Origin: Vreelandella lutescens | GTDB lineage: Bacteria; Pseudomonadota; Gammaproteobacteria; Pseudomonadales; Halomonadaceae | Direction: 5' to 3' | DNA: 64,000 nt | Assembly (NCBI RefSeq): GCF_014640815.1 | Contig: NZ_BMHM01000004.1 | Coordinates: 310,001-374,000, forward strand | Part shown: piece by piece, positions 1 to 8,497 of the stretch | Position numbering within the stretch: the stretch's first letter is position 1 | Layout: every line of letters begins with the position of its first letter | Program-made: the position numbers and the translations under genes | Notes under the pieces: generated by a model | The model's database searches: none | The model's input: only the letters and a program-made list of their open reading frames with translations | What the model was told of the DNA's origin: nothing

Positions 1-1290
1 CGACGCGCCTACCAGCGGAAACAGCACGCCGCCAATCACGAGAAGGGCGATCAGCCCACGAAACACGCGTTTATCAGCGGGCAAGGGCGGCACGCCCATG
101 GCCCCTGATGGGCGACGCTTCCACCACATCACGCCTGCGGACACGCACATCACGATGATGGCGATGCATACCGCCAGCAGGAAGAGCTGGTTGATGAGCC
201 CAAACTCCTGCCCCAAGTGAACGTTAATCCCAAATTCCAGCCAGCGGCCTAGCGCGCCATAGTCGGCGTAGCTCATGTCGAGCAGCGGCTCACCGCTGTA
301 TTGATCGAGGTGAATCACGCGCTGCTGGGTTAAGTCATCGGGATAAATCGAGCCTGTATACACCCCGGCGGCCGTAGTTGGCAGATTGACGCTGTAGCCC
401 TGCTGTAGGCCCAGCGCTTCTAACTGAGCCACTGCGTTGTTCAACCCAATGCGCGGGGCAGGCACGGCAGGTGGCGTTGATTCCGGCACTCGCGCCTGCT
501 CCAGCGACCAACTGGTGCTGCCCTGGTCGCTTAAGTAAGCGTTGGACATCGGCACTTCCACGCGAACCCCCGTGGGGTAGCCAAAGTTGTTGCCGTTGGC
601 CCACTGGTTGACCTGCCCGCCCCATACGCCCGACCACGGCATGCCGGTAATGGCCAGAAACACGATAAACCCACCGATAAAGATCCCCAGCACCGCGTGC
701 AGGTCGCGCCAGAACACTCGGCTTTTGGGTTTGCCGCGCACGCTCACCACGCCGCCCCTACCGTTGCGCGGCCACCAGAGATAAATGCCGGTGGCGACCA
801 GCAGGATCGACCAGCCCGCCGCTATCTCGATCAGCTTGCGCGGGGTTTGCCCGAAGAACTTGAAGCTATGCAGGTAGCGCACGGTCCACATCACCGTGCC
901 CCGGTCGTCCAGCGCGCCCAGTACCTCGGCGGTGTAAGGGTTTACATACACCGCCAATCGTTCGCCGGTCAGGGCGTTAACGGTAATTTCAGCCGAACTT
1001 TCCGGCGTAGCGGGTGAGGTGTATTTCACCGCCGTGCCGGGGTGCTCCCGCAGCGCCGAGCTCACGAGTGAGGCGGCAGGCTGGGTGGCCTGCTGAACTT
1101 CTACGCGCTTGAGGTCAGAGTGGATCAGCGCATCCAGCTCGTCATCAAACAAATAGAGTGCCCCGGTCAGCGAGAGCGCGATTAAAAAAGGCAGGACTAA
1201 CAGGCCTGCATAAAAATGCCAGCGCCAAACAGCGCGATACAGATCAAGCGACGCTTTGCGCGCTGTCTGTGTGGAACTCATTGTCGTCAT
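1..1290 (-). CDS. PepSY-associated membrane protein (3' end outside window)
   Basis: The frame is open from an ATG at 1290 to the window edge (430 codons, no stop), so the C-terminus is missing. It reads as a PepSY-TM family inner-membrane protein of the kind linked to iron or siderophore reduction. Visible: a first membrane helix at about residues 25-48 (HFYAGLLVLPFLIALSLTG), a periplasmic PepSY-like stretch, a second helix ending in GIYLWWPRNG, a third around the conserved ITGMPWSGVWGG, a second large periplasmic part, and a fourth helix ending VMWWKRRP. This helix/loop order is typical of the family. The DUF2946 gene lies 144 bp upstream on the same strand, a pairing often seen around metal-uptake genes. 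No clear Fur box was seen. Family call is firm; the metal role is inference. Confidence 0.85.
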   Translation of the reverse strand, partial: MTTMSSTQTARKASLDLYRAVWRWHFYAGLLVLPFLIALSLTGALYLFDDELDALIHSDLKRVEVQQATQPAASLVSSALREHPGTAVKYTSPATPESSAEITVNALTGERLAVYVNPYTAEVLGALDDRGTVMWTVRYLHSFKFFGQTPRKLIEIAAGWSILLVATGIYLWWPRNGRGGVVSVRGKPKSRVFWRDLHAVLGIFIGGFIVFLAITGMPWSGVWGGQVNQWANGNNFGYPTGVRVEVPMSNAYLSDQGSTSWSLEQARVPESTPPAVPAPRIGLNNAVAQLEALGLQQGYSVNLPTTAAGVYTGSIYPDDLTQQRVIHLDQYSGEPLLDMSYADYGALGRWLEFGINVHLGQEFGLINQLFLLAVCIAIIVMCVSAGVMWWKRRPSGAMGVPPLPADKRVFRGLIALLVIGGVLFPLVGAS

Positions 1291-1434
1291 GCACACGCTC
1301 CAAGCGCTCAAAGCACCGTGTTACCCGCACGCGGCGGCGCTCACACGGCGTTTAAGACGCGATATTTATTTGCCAGCCAAGCCCGTTTTTAGCTGGCCAG
1401 TTAGGTAAACCATTTGAGTGGTAAACCCGCTTAG

Positions 1435-1893
1435 TTAAATGACGTTTAACGAGGGTGGAGCGCGAGGATAAGCGTGGGGGTAGGCTTGTACCGCAGCAGC
1501 GTGCTGGGTAAAGGCCGTTGGCAGCGGCGTACGAGTGATAAAGGCCACGCTGCCAATGGCGGGTAAATGATGGGGGGCGGTCGGCGTGTTTTGCCATATA
1601 CCGCAATAGTCACACTGGTGATACCAGTGGTGCAGCGGGTTATTGGCGTGAGATGACGGAGCAGGCGTCTCACACAGGTCAGTGCCGTCATGACCGTGCG
1701 CGTGAGCTGGGGAGTGCTCTGATAAGTGCTCTAGCGCGTGTTTTGAAGAGTGTTCTGAGGAGTGATCTAAAGAGCTAGCTTGCGCCTGCCATTGAGACAG
1801 TAGCGGCCCCGCAAATAGCAGGTAAATCGCAGCGAACGCTAAGTAGAGCGCTGTGCGATACCAAAAAGAGTCTGCTGAGCGGAAGTAATGCAT
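1435..1893 (-). CDS. DUF2946-family His-rich protein
   Basis: A 152-residue protein with an N-terminal membrane or signal segment (about residues 13-35), a histidine-rich stretch (about 44-68, many SEH/AHAH units), and a Cys pair C94-D-Y-C97 within HQCDYCGIW. That layout matches DUF2946, a poorly characterised envelope family frequently placed beside copper or iron TonB receptors and PepSY proteins. The His and Cys clusters suggest metal binding at the periplasmic face, which is inference. It lies upstream of the PepSY gene on the same strand and may be co-transcribed. Start is the ATG at 1893. Confidence 0.65.
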   Translation of the reverse strand: MHYFRSADSFWYRTALYLAFAAIYLLFAGPLLSQWQAQASSLDHSSEHSSKHALEHLSEHSPAHAHGHDGTDLCETPAPSSHANNPLHHWYHQCDYCGIWQNTPTAPHHLPAIGSVAFITRTPLPTAFTQHAAAVQAYPHAYPRAPPSLNVI

Positions 1894-2062
1894 CTACGGG
1901 ATACGCATTGTGGGCTTCATGTTCGTTTCTTAACGAAATAACGGCGTCATAGTATCTGAAAGTGCCCCGTGGTTAACGCACCATTGTGCGGTTAATTGAC
2001 ACGTGACACGTCACTCTGTGTTGCTTAACCGTAGAGGGCCCGCACCGCAGCGGAATCAGCCG

Positions 2063-2401
2063 TTACTCAATCGTATAGTTAGCTGCCCCAAGGCCCGCCT
2101 CACTAAAGCGAATTTCTACAGGAAATTCCGAATTGCAGCCCTGAACCACCCACAGCTCCCGCCAGTACCGAGAACCTTCACTCCCCTGAGGCATCGCCAG
2201 CACGTAGGGTTGAAACGACTCAGGCTGCTGGCAACCCAGCGTAGCCACTTTGGCCGCCACGCCCAGCATCGCATCCTGAATCAACTGCTGGTTAGAGAGA
2301 GTGCCCTCCTGAAGCGCACCGCTGGGTAACGATTGTGCGGCGACATGGCTGCTCAGTAGGCTGAATAAAAACGGGGCAGAAAGACGAGCGGATAGGGTCA
2401 T
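2063..2401 (-). CDS. Small secreted protein of unknown function
   Basis: A 112-residue protein; I do not recognise a named family. The longest reading begins at a TTG (2416), but the ATG at 2401 has a purine-rich GAGAAG about 7 nt upstream and gives a clean signal peptide (hydrophobic to about residue 20, likely cleavage after HVAA). The mature part has only two cysteines, C57 and C89, which could form one disulfide, and aromatic motifs RYWRELWVVQGC typical of small periplasmic proteins. It is transcribed away from the urease operon. No function is proposed. Confidence 0.6.
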   Translation of the reverse strand: MTLSARLSAPFLFSLLSSHVAAQSLPSGALQEGTLSNQQLIQDAMLGVAAKVATLGCQQPESFQPYVLAMPQGSEGSRYWRELWVVQGCNSEFPVEIRFSEAGLGAANYTIE

Positions 2402-2706
2402 GGGTGTGCTTCTCAAGAGCGCGTAATGGCGGATTCACTGACTTTACCCCAACCTTTTATTTTTAAGCAAAGAATGATTTGTGGCGAAAAGCGTATGCCC
2501 AGGCGCTGTGTATATCGTCATGAGTGTTCCAATTTGGTGCAAATTGATCTTTCGGTGAGCTCTTTTGGTGCTTGGTTCAGCTTGATCTGTCAGCAATGGG
2601 GCGAGCGAGTACCCGCAGCGACTAGGAAGTATCGCCTTTCACCATTTTGGCGCATTCTTTGCATTTGTAAGGCAATGATTTATCCACAAGGAAGCGACAG
2701 CGCCCC
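2402..2706 (+). promoter_or_regulatory. NtrC enhancer sites and sigma-54 promoter for the urease operon
   Basis: This 305-bp gap holds a coherent nitrogen-control region. At 2647-2663, TTGGCGCATTCTTTGCA fits the sigma-54 consensus with GG and GC 12 bp apart (-24/-12), placing transcription start near 2674. At 2525-2541, TGTTCCAATTTGGTGCA matches 12 of the 14 fixed positions of the NtrC site TGCACYANNNTRGTGCA; at 2556-2572, TGAGCTCTTTTGGTGCT matches about 10. Site centres lie 31 bp apart, near -141 and -110 from the predicted start, almost the arrangement known for enterobacterial glnAp2. The sequence match is direct; NtrC control is inference. Confidence 0.7.
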
Positions 2707-3591
2707 ATGATGTTGAGCGAACTCGCCCCACCCGCTGCTGGTTCCGGCCACCGCTTTGACGCCGAGCGCCGCTGGGCCGCCTCGCTGGCCCTGCGCTTTG
2801 CCAACCGCGATGGCGTGACCCGGTTAGTGCAAGCGCGCCACCAAGGGCCGTTACGGGTACAGCGCCCCTTCTACCCGGAAGGCAACCAGGAAGCGTGCCA
2901 CGTTTACGTATTGCACCCGCCCGGCGGACTCGTGAGCGGTGATGCGCTGACCATCCGCGCCCATATCGAGCGCGATGCCCATGCGCTGCTCACTACGCCC
3001 GCTGCCAATAAACTCTACAAAGCCGACAGCCAAGGCGTGGCCTGGACACAGCACACCGAGCTGACGGTAGAAGAGGACGGCACCTTAGAGTGGCTGCCCC
3101 AGGAAACCATTGCGTTTAACGGCTCAAAGGGCGCTCAGCGCACTCATATCGCGCTGCAGGGCAATGCCCGCTGCCTAGGCTGGGAAGTGATGGCGCTCGG
3201 CCGCCCGGCCAGCGACCTGCCCTATGTCTCTGGGCGTATTGAACAGCACTTTCGCTTAACCCTAGATGGCAAACCGCTGTGGCTTGAACGCCAGCCGCTA
3301 GACCCCGCGCACCCTCGCTTTGCGGGCCGCTGGGGGCAGGGCGGCGCAACGGTGCAGGCCACGCTCTGGGCGGTGGGCATTGACGATGCCGCTGCGGCCA
3401 TTGAAGCACTGCGCGAAGCGCTGCCGGATAACCCACGCTGGGCGGTAACCGTGCGCCACGGCGTACTGCTGCTGCGCTATCTAGGCACTTCTCGTAACGA
3501 AGCCTGGGCGCTGTGTGAACAGGCCTGGCACCTGCTGCGGCCGCGCTGGATTGAGCGCGAAGCGCATACGCCGCGCATTTGGCTAACCTAA
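2707..3591 (+). CDS. ureD: Urease accessory protein UreD
   Basis: A 294-residue UreD/UreH-type chaperone, the usual size for the family (270-300). UreD binds apo-urease and, with UreF and UreG, forms the platform through which nickel reaches the active site. Recognisable family segments are RWAASLALRFANRDGVTRL, GPLRVQRPFYPEG, HPPGGLVSGDALTI and the TTPAANKLYK motif. It is the first gene of ureDABCEFG, 33 nt downstream of the predicted sigma-54 transcription start. Start is the first of two tandem ATGs; an AAGGAAG lies upstream at a rather long spacing, so the second ATG (2710) is equally possible. Confidence 0.95.
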   Translation: MMLSELAPPAAGSGHRFDAERRWAASLALRFANRDGVTRLVQARHQGPLRVQRPFYPEGNQEACHVYVLHPPGGLVSGDALTIRAHIERDAHALLTTPAANKLYKADSQGVAWTQHTELTVEEDGTLEWLPQETIAFNGSKGAQRTHIALQGNARCLGWEVMALGRPASDLPYVSGRIEQHFRLTLDGKPLWLERQPLDPAHPRFAGRWGQGGATVQATLWAVGIDDAAAAIEALREALPDNPRWAVTVRHGVLLLRYLGTSRNEAWALCEQAWHLLRPRWIEREAHTPRIWLT

Positions 3592-3624
3592 TAAGCAACA
3601 CGCTGATAACGCTGGAGACACTTC

Positions 3625-3927
3625 ATGGAACTGACCCCACGAGACAAAGACAAGCTGATGCTGTTTACCGCCGCCCAGCTTGCCGAGCGCCGCAAAGCGC
3701 GTGGTTTAAAACTGAACTACCCCGAAGCGGTAGCGCTGATCAGCTTTGAGATTATGGAAGGCGCACGGGATGGCCGCAGCGTAGCGGATTTAATGAGCTA
3801 TGGCCGCGAGATCCTGACCCGAGACGACGTGATGGAAGGCGTGGCGGAGATGGTCGATGAAGTGCAGGTAGAAGCCACTTTCCCAGATGGCACCAAGCTG
3901 GTCACCGTCCACACGCCGATCAACTAA
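3625..3927 (+). CDS. ureA: Urease gamma subunit
   Basis: A 100-residue protein colinear with bacterial UreA along its whole length ([20 protein letters not shown] at the start, VTVHTPIN at the end). It is the smallest structural subunit of the trimeric (alpha-beta-gamma)3 nickel enzyme that hydrolyses urea to ammonia and carbamate. The protein is separate from UreB, as in most proteobacteria, rather than fused as in Helicobacter. It starts 33 nt after ureD and ends 23 nt before ureB. Confidence 0.98.
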   Translation: MELTPRDKDKLMLFTAAQLAERRKARGLKLNYPEAVALISFEIMEGARDGRSVADLMSYGREILTRDDVMEGVAEMVDEVQVEATFPDGTKLVTVHTPIN

Positions 3928-3950
3928 CCGTCCCCCACTAGGAGAGCGCC

Positions 3951-4274
3951 ATGATGTCCGGCCCAATGATTCCAGGACAGTATCAGTTACAAGAGGGTGA
4001 TATCGAGCTGTGCGCGGGTCGCGAGCGTATCACCGTAGAGGTGGCCAACACCGGCGACCGACCCATTCAGCTTGGCTCCCACTACCACTTTGCCGAAGCC
4101 AACCCTGCGTTGGTGTTTGACCGAGATAAAACCCGTGGCTATCGCCTGGACGTCGCCGCCGGAACCGCCATCCGCTTCGAACCCGGCCAAACCCGCGAAG
4201 TCACGCTGATTCCGTTTGTCGGCAAGCGTGAAATCTACGGCTTCCGCGGCGATGTGATGGGTGCGCTGGATTAG
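3951..4274 (+). CDS. ureB: Urease beta subunit
   Basis: A 107-residue UreB with the family signatures [34 protein letters not shown] and the C-terminal [21 protein letters not shown] lies about 7 nt before the ATG at 3951, which decides the start over the internal methionine of MIPGQ. It packs against UreC in the urease trimer and has no catalytic residues of its own. The spacer to ureC (161 bp) is unusually long because it contains a structured repeat element. Confidence 0.98.
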   Translation: MMSGPMIPGQYQLQEGDIELCAGRERITVEVANTGDRPIQLGSHYHFAEANPALVFDRDKTRGYRLDVAAGTAIRFEPGQTREVTLIPFVGKREIYGFRGDVMGALD

Positions 4275-4305
4275 CCAACGGCTTAATAAAGAACAACCGA
4301 CGGTA

Positions 4306-4401
4306 GGGCGGGCATCGGCTGGGTGACTGTCTGCGCCATGGATGGCGCAGTCAAGCGTACAGGGATGTATCCACAGCGTGTCACACAGACGATGGCCGCC
4401 C
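4306..4401. repeat. Structured interspersed repeat, copy 1 (ureB-ureC spacer)
   Basis: The element folds as a long outer stem (4306-4327 pairing with 4380-4401, 19 of 22 pairs) enclosing a perfect inner hairpin CTGCGCCA-TGGA-TGGCGCAG-like arm at 4331-4350 and an unpaired core at 4354-4378 beginning AGCGTACAGGGATGTATCC. A second copy with the same core but different stem sequence lies in the ureC-ureE spacer. Conserved core with compensating stem changes indicates a mobile or dispersed structured repeat, perhaps affecting mRNA stability. Family name is not known to me. Confidence 0.75.
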
Positions 4402-4435
4402 AGCACTGGACTCAACGCTTGAGGCAGAGGCAAAT

Positions 4436-6151
4436 ATGAAACCGGTAAACAAAATCAGTCGGCAAGCCTACTCCGATATGTACGGCCCCACGGTAGGCGA
4501 CCGCGTGCGTCTGGGCGACACCGAACTCTGGATCCAAGTCGAAAAAGACGCCACCCACTACGGTGAAGAAGTGAAGTTCGGTGGCGGCAAAGTCATCCGC
4601 GATGGCATGGGCCAAAGCCAGCGCCAGGATGCCACGGTGATGGATACCGTGATCACCAACGCGCTGATTCTAGACTGGTGGGGCATCGTCAAAGCCGATG
4701 TGGGGCTGCAAAACGGCCGCATTGCCGCCATTGGTAAAGCAGGCAACCCCGATACCCAGCCCGATGTGGAGATCGTGATTGGCCCCGGCACCGAAGTGAT
4801 TGCAGGCGAAGGCAAAATCCTCACCGCCGGTGGCATCGACGCGCATATTCACTTTATCTGCCCTCAGCAGGTAGAAGAAGCGCTGATGAGCGGTGTCACC
4901 ACTATGCTGGGCGGCGGCACTGGCCCCGCCACGGGCTCCAACGCCACCACCTGCACCCCCGGCGCTTGGCACATTGGCAAGATGCTCCAGGCCGTGGACG
5001 ACCTGCCCATGAACATCGGCCTGCTCGGCAAAGGCAACGCCAGCCTGCCGGAAGGGCTCGAAGCGCAGTTGGAAGCGGGCGCGATGGGTCTCAAGCTCCA
5101 CGAGGATTGGGGCACCACCCCCGCCTCGATTGATACCTGCCTGAGCGTGGCGGAAAAGTACGATGTGCAGATCGCCATTCACACCGATACGCTTAACGAA
5201 TCCGGCTTTGTCGAAGACACTCTGGCGGCGTTTAAAGAGCGCGGCATTCACACCTACCACACCGAAGGTGCAGGCGGCGGACACGCCCCGGATATCCTCA
5301 CCGCCTGCTCCAAAGAGTACGTGCTGCCGTCCTCCACCAACCCCACACGGCCCTACACGGTGAACACCATCGACGAGCACCTGGACATGCTCATGGTTTG
5401 CCACCACCTGGACCCCAATATTCCCGAAGACGTGGCCTTTGCCGATTCACGTATTCGCCGCGAAACCATCGCCGCCGAGGATATCCTCCACGACCTGGGC
5501 GTGATCTCGATGATCGCCTCCGACTCCCAGGCCATGGGGCGCGTGGGTGAAGTGGTCTGCCGCACCTGGCAAACCGCCCACAAAATGAAGGTGCAGCGCG
5601 GCCTGTTGCCGGAAGATGAAGCGTTGGGGGCCGATAACCTGCGCGCCAAGCGCTATATCGCTAAGTACACCATTAACCCCGCCATTACCCACGGCATCGC
5701 CCACGAAGTAGGCTCCATTGAAGTGGGTAAGCTGGCGGATTTGGTGCTGTGGAAGCCTGCCTTCTTCGGCGTCAAACCCGCGCTGATTCTGAAAGGCGGC
5801 ATGATTGCCGGTGCGCCGATGGGCGACCCCAACGCCTCCATCCCCACGCCGCAGCCGGTGCACTACCGCCCCATGTTTGGCACCTTTGGCCGCGCCGCCA
5901 GCCAGACCCGGCTCAACTTTGTCAGCCAAGCGGCGATAGACGCAGGCATTAAAGAGCGACTGGGTCTACAAAGCACGCTTTCCGCCTGTAAAAACGTGCG
6001 CGGCGTGCGTAAAAAAGATATGAAGCTCAACGATGCCTGCCCTGAGCTCACCGTCGACCCGCAAACCTACGAAGTGCGCTGCGACGGCGAACTGCTCACC
6101 TGCGAGCCCGCGACCGAGCTGCCGCTGGCGCAGCGGTATCACTTGTTTTGA
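4436..6151 (+). CDS. ureC: Urease alpha (catalytic) subunit
   Basis: A 571-residue UreC, full family length. All active-site residues are present at a constant +3 offset from Klebsiella numbering: nickel ligands H137, H139, H249, H275 and D363, the carbamylated lysine K220 in [11 protein letters not shown]222, and the flap C322-H323 with catalytic H323 in [10 protein letters not shown]. It hydrolyses urea in the cytoplasm with UreA and UreB. The ATG at 4436 follows a GAGGCAGAGGCAA purine-rich leader immediately after the repeat element. Nothing suggests a defect. Confidence 0.99.
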   Translation: MKPVNKISRQAYSDMYGPTVGDRVRLGDTELWIQVEKDATHYGEEVKFGGGKVIRDGMGQSQRQDATVMDTVITNALILDWWGIVKADVGLQNGRIAAIGKAGNPDTQPDVEIVIGPGTEVIAGEGKILTAGGIDAHIHFICPQQVEEALMSGVTTMLGGGTGPATGSNATTCTPGAWHIGKMLQAVDDLPMNIGLLGKGNASLPEGLEAQLEAGAMGLKLHEDWGTTPASIDTCLSVAEKYDVQIAIHTDTLNESGFVEDTLAAFKERGIHTYHTEGAGGGHAPDILTACSKEYVLPSSTNPTRPYTVNTIDEHLDMLMVCHHLDPNIPEDVAFADSRIRRETIAAEDILHDLGVISMIASDSQAMGRVGEVVCRTWQTAHKMKVQRGLLPEDEALGADNLRAKRYIAKYTINPAITHGIAHEVGSIEVGKLADLVLWKPAFFGVKPALILKGGMIAGAPMGDPNASIPTPQPVHYRPMFGTFGRAASQTRLNFVSQAAIDAGIKERLGLQSTLSACKNVRGVRKKDMKLNDACPELTVDPQTYEVRCDGELLTCEPATELPLAQRYHLF

Positions 6152-6180
6152 ATGTAGGACATACCCCACGTGACACGAGA

Positions 6181-6277
6181 GCCGGGGGCAGCCCGTAGAG
6201 AGGGTCTTTTGCCAGGGATGGCAAAAGTAGCGTACAGGGAGGTATTCACAGCGCCCTCTCGTAGGGCTGCTCCCGGC
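6181..6277. repeat. Structured interspersed repeat, copy 2 (ureC-ureE spacer)
   Basis: Outer stem 6181-6204 pairs with 6254-6277 (GCCGGGGGCAGCCC against GCTGCTCCCGGC, with a short bulge, then the AGAGGG/CCCTCT end). The inner hairpin is 6206-6227 (CTTTTGCCA/TGGCAAAAG). The core at 6229-6253 begins AGCGTACAGGGAGGTATTC and differs from copy 1 at only two or three bases, while both stems differ in sequence but keep pairing. It ends 32 bp before the ureE start. Confidence 0.75.
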
Positions 6278-6309
6278 GAGCCCCCCAAGGCTATAACAGG
6301 ACGATATCG

Positions 6310-6831
6310 ATGTTGAAACTGATTGAACGCCTCGGCCCCGTAGATGAGGACACCGCCAGCGACACGCTGACACTGCCCTTCGAGCTGCGCATTCGCGGCC
6401 GCTTAAAAGCCGAGAGCGACAGCGGCCAGCCGCTAGGGCTGTTTCTGGATCGTGGCCCCGTGCTGCGCGATGGCGAAGGCCTGAAAGCCGAAAATGGTGA
6501 GATCGTGCGCATTTGCGCCGCGATCGAACCCGTGGTGACCGCGCGAGTGAGCACTGGCTTACCGCTGGCACGGCTTGCTTACCACCTCGGCAACCGTCAT
6601 GTGCAGCTCGCACTGGGTGAAGATGCGAAAGGCGGCTGGGTACGCTTCCCACCCGACCACGTCCTCGAAGAGCTGGCCGAGCTGCTGGGTGCCACACTTG
6701 AGCACCATAACGCCACCTTCGACCCCGAACCGGGAGCCTACAACCAAGTGGGTGGTGGGCATTCGCACAGCCATTCTCACTCCCACGACCAAGACCACGA
6801 CCACGCGCATGAGCACCACCATGCCCACTGA
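6310..6831 (+). CDS. ureE: Urease nickel metallochaperone UreE
   Basis: A 173-residue UreE. The N-terminal peptide-binding domain (about 1-75, LIERLGPVDEDTASDTLTL) and the metal-binding domain with the dimer-interface histidine region (AYHLGNRHVQLAL, about 95-107) are followed by a His-rich tail (about 147-173, repeated HS and DH units ending HEHHHAH). UreE carries Ni2+ to UreG and the apo-urease complex; the tail resembles the long nickel-storing tail of Klebsiella UreE. The stop overlaps the ureF start. Confidence 0.97.
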   Translation: MLKLIERLGPVDEDTASDTLTLPFELRIRGRLKAESDSGQPLGLFLDRGPVLRDGEGLKAENGEIVRICAAIEPVVTARVSTGLPLARLAYHLGNRHVQLALGEDAKGGWVRFPPDHVLEELAELLGATLEHHNATFDPEPGAYNQVGGGHSHSHSHSHDQDHDHAHEHHHAH

Positions 6832-7534
6832 GCAGCGCTCAGACCTCGCCCTGCTAGGGCTGATGCAGCTCGTCAGCCCCGCACTGCCCATTGGGGCTTT
6901 CGCCTTTTCCCAAGGGCTAGAGAGCGCCTTTGAACTAGGCTGGGTGAGTGATGAGCCAAGCCTCTCTCAGTGGCTATCCGGCGTGTTGGAGGATGGCCTG
7001 AGCCGCTGCGAGCTGCCGCTGATCGAGCGGCTGTATTGCGCATTTGAGCAGCAGGATGGTGCTGCGGTTGCGGCGTGGGACGAGTGGCTGGCCGCCACCC
7101 GTGAAACCGCGGAGCTGGCCGCCGAAGACAGCCGCTTGGGTGCATCGCTGAAGCGGCTGCTGGGCAGTCTCGACCTATTACCCAAAAATGAAGGGCTGCC
7201 CAGTGAAGACTCACTGACGCCCTTGCTACCGCCTCATGCAGGCTATGTCACGCTGTTTTCATGGGCGGCTTACCAACGTGGCATACCCGTTCGCCAAGCA
7301 TTGCTCGGCTTTGTCTGGGCGTGGTTGGAAAATCAGTTGGCAGTCGCCTGTAAAGCCTTACCCTTAGGCCATACGGCGGCGCAGCGCATTATTGAACAGC
7401 GGCGCGGTGAGCTGGTCTCTGCGGTTGACCAAGCGCTACAGCTTGACGATGACGAACTCGGCCCCGCGCTGCCCGGCGTTGCGCTGGCCAGCGCCCTACA
7501 CGAAACCCAATATTCCCGCTTGTTTAGAAGTTAA
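6821..7534 (+). CDS. ureF: Urease accessory protein UreF
   Basis: A 237-residue UreF with the diagnostic N-terminus LVSPALPIGAFAFSQGLESA and the C-terminal KALPLGHTAAQRII stretch. UreF bridges UreD and UreG in the nickel-loading complex and gates UreG's GTPase. The frame is open far upstream inside ureE, but homology starts here. The ATG at 6821 (MPTEQRSD) is chosen; ATG 6809, four codons earlier, is in frame and possible. Neither has a strong ribosome binding site, and the 11-nt overlap with ureE suggests translational coupling. Confidence 0.93.
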   Translation: MPTEQRSDLALLGLMQLVSPALPIGAFAFSQGLESAFELGWVSDEPSLSQWLSGVLEDGLSRCELPLIERLYCAFEQQDGAAVAAWDEWLAATRETAELAAEDSRLGASLKRLLGSLDLLPKNEGLPSEDSLTPLLPPHAGYVTLFSWAAYQRGIPVRQALLGFVWAWLENQLAVACKALPLGHTAAQRIIEQRRGELVSAVDQALQLDDDELGPALPGVALASALHETQYSRLFRS

Positions 7535-7560
7535 TGAGCGCTGTTATTTAGGAGAAAAGA

Positions 7561-8193
7561 ATGACTCACTGTTTACGCGTTGGCGTGGGTGGCCCGGTTG
7601 GTTCAGGCAAAACCGCGCTGCTCAAGCAGCTTTGTTCAGCGCTGCGGGACTACTACGATATCGCCGTGGTCACCAACGACATCTATACCCGCGAAGACGC
7701 CGACTTCCTGCTCAAGCACGATGCGCTGCCCGCGGATCGCATCTTGGGTGTTGAAACCGGCGGCTGCCCGCACACGGCGATTCGTGAAGATGCCTCCATG
7801 AACCTGGCGGCAATTGACGAACTGCACGCCCGTCATCCCAAGCTTGAGCTAGTGCTGGTGGAGTCCGGTGGCGACAACCTCTCGGCCACCTTCAGCCCCG
7901 AGCTGTCTGATTTAACGCTCTACGTGATCGACGTCTCGGCAGGCGACAAAATTCCCCGCAAAGGCGGCCCCGGCATTACCAAATCGGACCTGTTGATTAT
8001 CAATAAAATCGACATTGCCGAGCAGGTTCACGCCTCGCTTGAGGTGATGGAACGCGATTCGAAAAAAATGCGCGGTGAGCGTCCCTTCGTCTTCACCAAC
8101 CTCTACGACGGTGTAGGCCTTGAAGAGATTATTCGCTTTATCCTAGATAAAGGCATGCTGGACGAGCGCCGCCCCCAGGCGGCAACGGCGTAA
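7561..8193 (+). CDS. ureG: Urease accessory GTPase UreG
   Basis: A 210-residue SIMIBI-class GTPase of the HypB/UreG family. The P-loop GPVGSGKT occupies residues 11-18; the metal-binding CPH motif appears in [21 protein letters not shown] forms the guanine-specificity motif (INKIDIA). UreG hydrolyses GTP to drive nickel insertion into urease. An AGGAGAA ribosome binding site precedes the ATG. It ends the operon, with a strong terminator 35 bp beyond. Confidence 0.98.
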   Translation: MTHCLRVGVGGPVGSGKTALLKQLCSALRDYYDIAVVTNDIYTREDADFLLKHDALPADRILGVETGGCPHTAIREDASMNLAAIDELHARHPKLELVLVESGGDNLSATFSPELSDLTLYVIDVSAGDKIPRKGGPGITKSDLLIINKIDIAEQVHASLEVMERDSKKMRGERPFVFTNLYDGVGLEEIIRFILDKGMLDERRPQAATA

Positions 8194-8227
8194 CCTTTAG
8201 GCTGCTCAAACCTCGCCGCATAAAAAA

Positions 8228-8269
8228 GCTGCCCAGCTTCGCGTTAGCGAAGCTGGGCAGCATTGTTTT
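8228..8269 (+). terminator. Rho-independent terminator after ureG
   Basis: A perfect 15-bp stem, GCTGCCCAGCTTCGC (8228-8242) against its complement at 8247-8261, with a GTTA loop and a T-containing tail (ATTGTTTT). It closes the urease operon. Confidence 0.9.
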
Positions 8270-8419
8270 GTGGATGGCAGCGTGCCAAAACGGGCCGTCC
8301 CTGGCCACCACTTCGCTACCATGAACTGATAACCGATTGATAACCTTAACCTAGGTTATGAAACCGCGTTTATTGAGTTAATGAGTTGTTCATAAAGCAA
8401 AAAAATGCCCCCAGATGGC

Positions 8420-8446
8420 TAAAGCTAGTGGCGCCTAGGTCGATAA
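8420..8446 (+). promoter_or_regulatory. Sigma-28 (FliA) type promoter for the chemoreceptor
   Basis: TAAAGCTA at 8420-8427, exactly 11 bp, then GTCGATAA at 8439-8446. The FliA consensus is TAAAGTTT-N11-GCCGATAA, so 13 of 16 positions match with exact spacing. The predicted start is about 45 bp upstream of the chemoreceptor ATG at 8498. The rest of the 8270-8497 gap shows no gene; a short inverted motif TAACC/GGTTA occurs near 8330-8360. Confidence 0.6.
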
Positions 8447-8497
8447 TAAATTTACAAAAATTCAAACATCTGACCACGACCCACTGGAAGATACGCA

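Noticed and set aside
1894..2062. Fur box upstream of the DUF2946/PepSY genes
   Set aside because: No sequence close to the GATAATGATAATCATTATC consensus was found.
2426..2710. 94-residue plus-strand ORF before ureD
   Set aside because: It covers the NtrC/sigma-54 region, has no recognisable motif and reads into ureD in another frame.
4670..5407. 245-residue minus-strand ORF inside ureC
   Set aside because: Antisense shadow of a highly conserved gene with biased codon use.
6575..7534. Long 319-residue frame as UreF
   Set aside because: The first 80 residues are an out-of-frame reading of ureE; UreF similarity begins at about 6809-6821.
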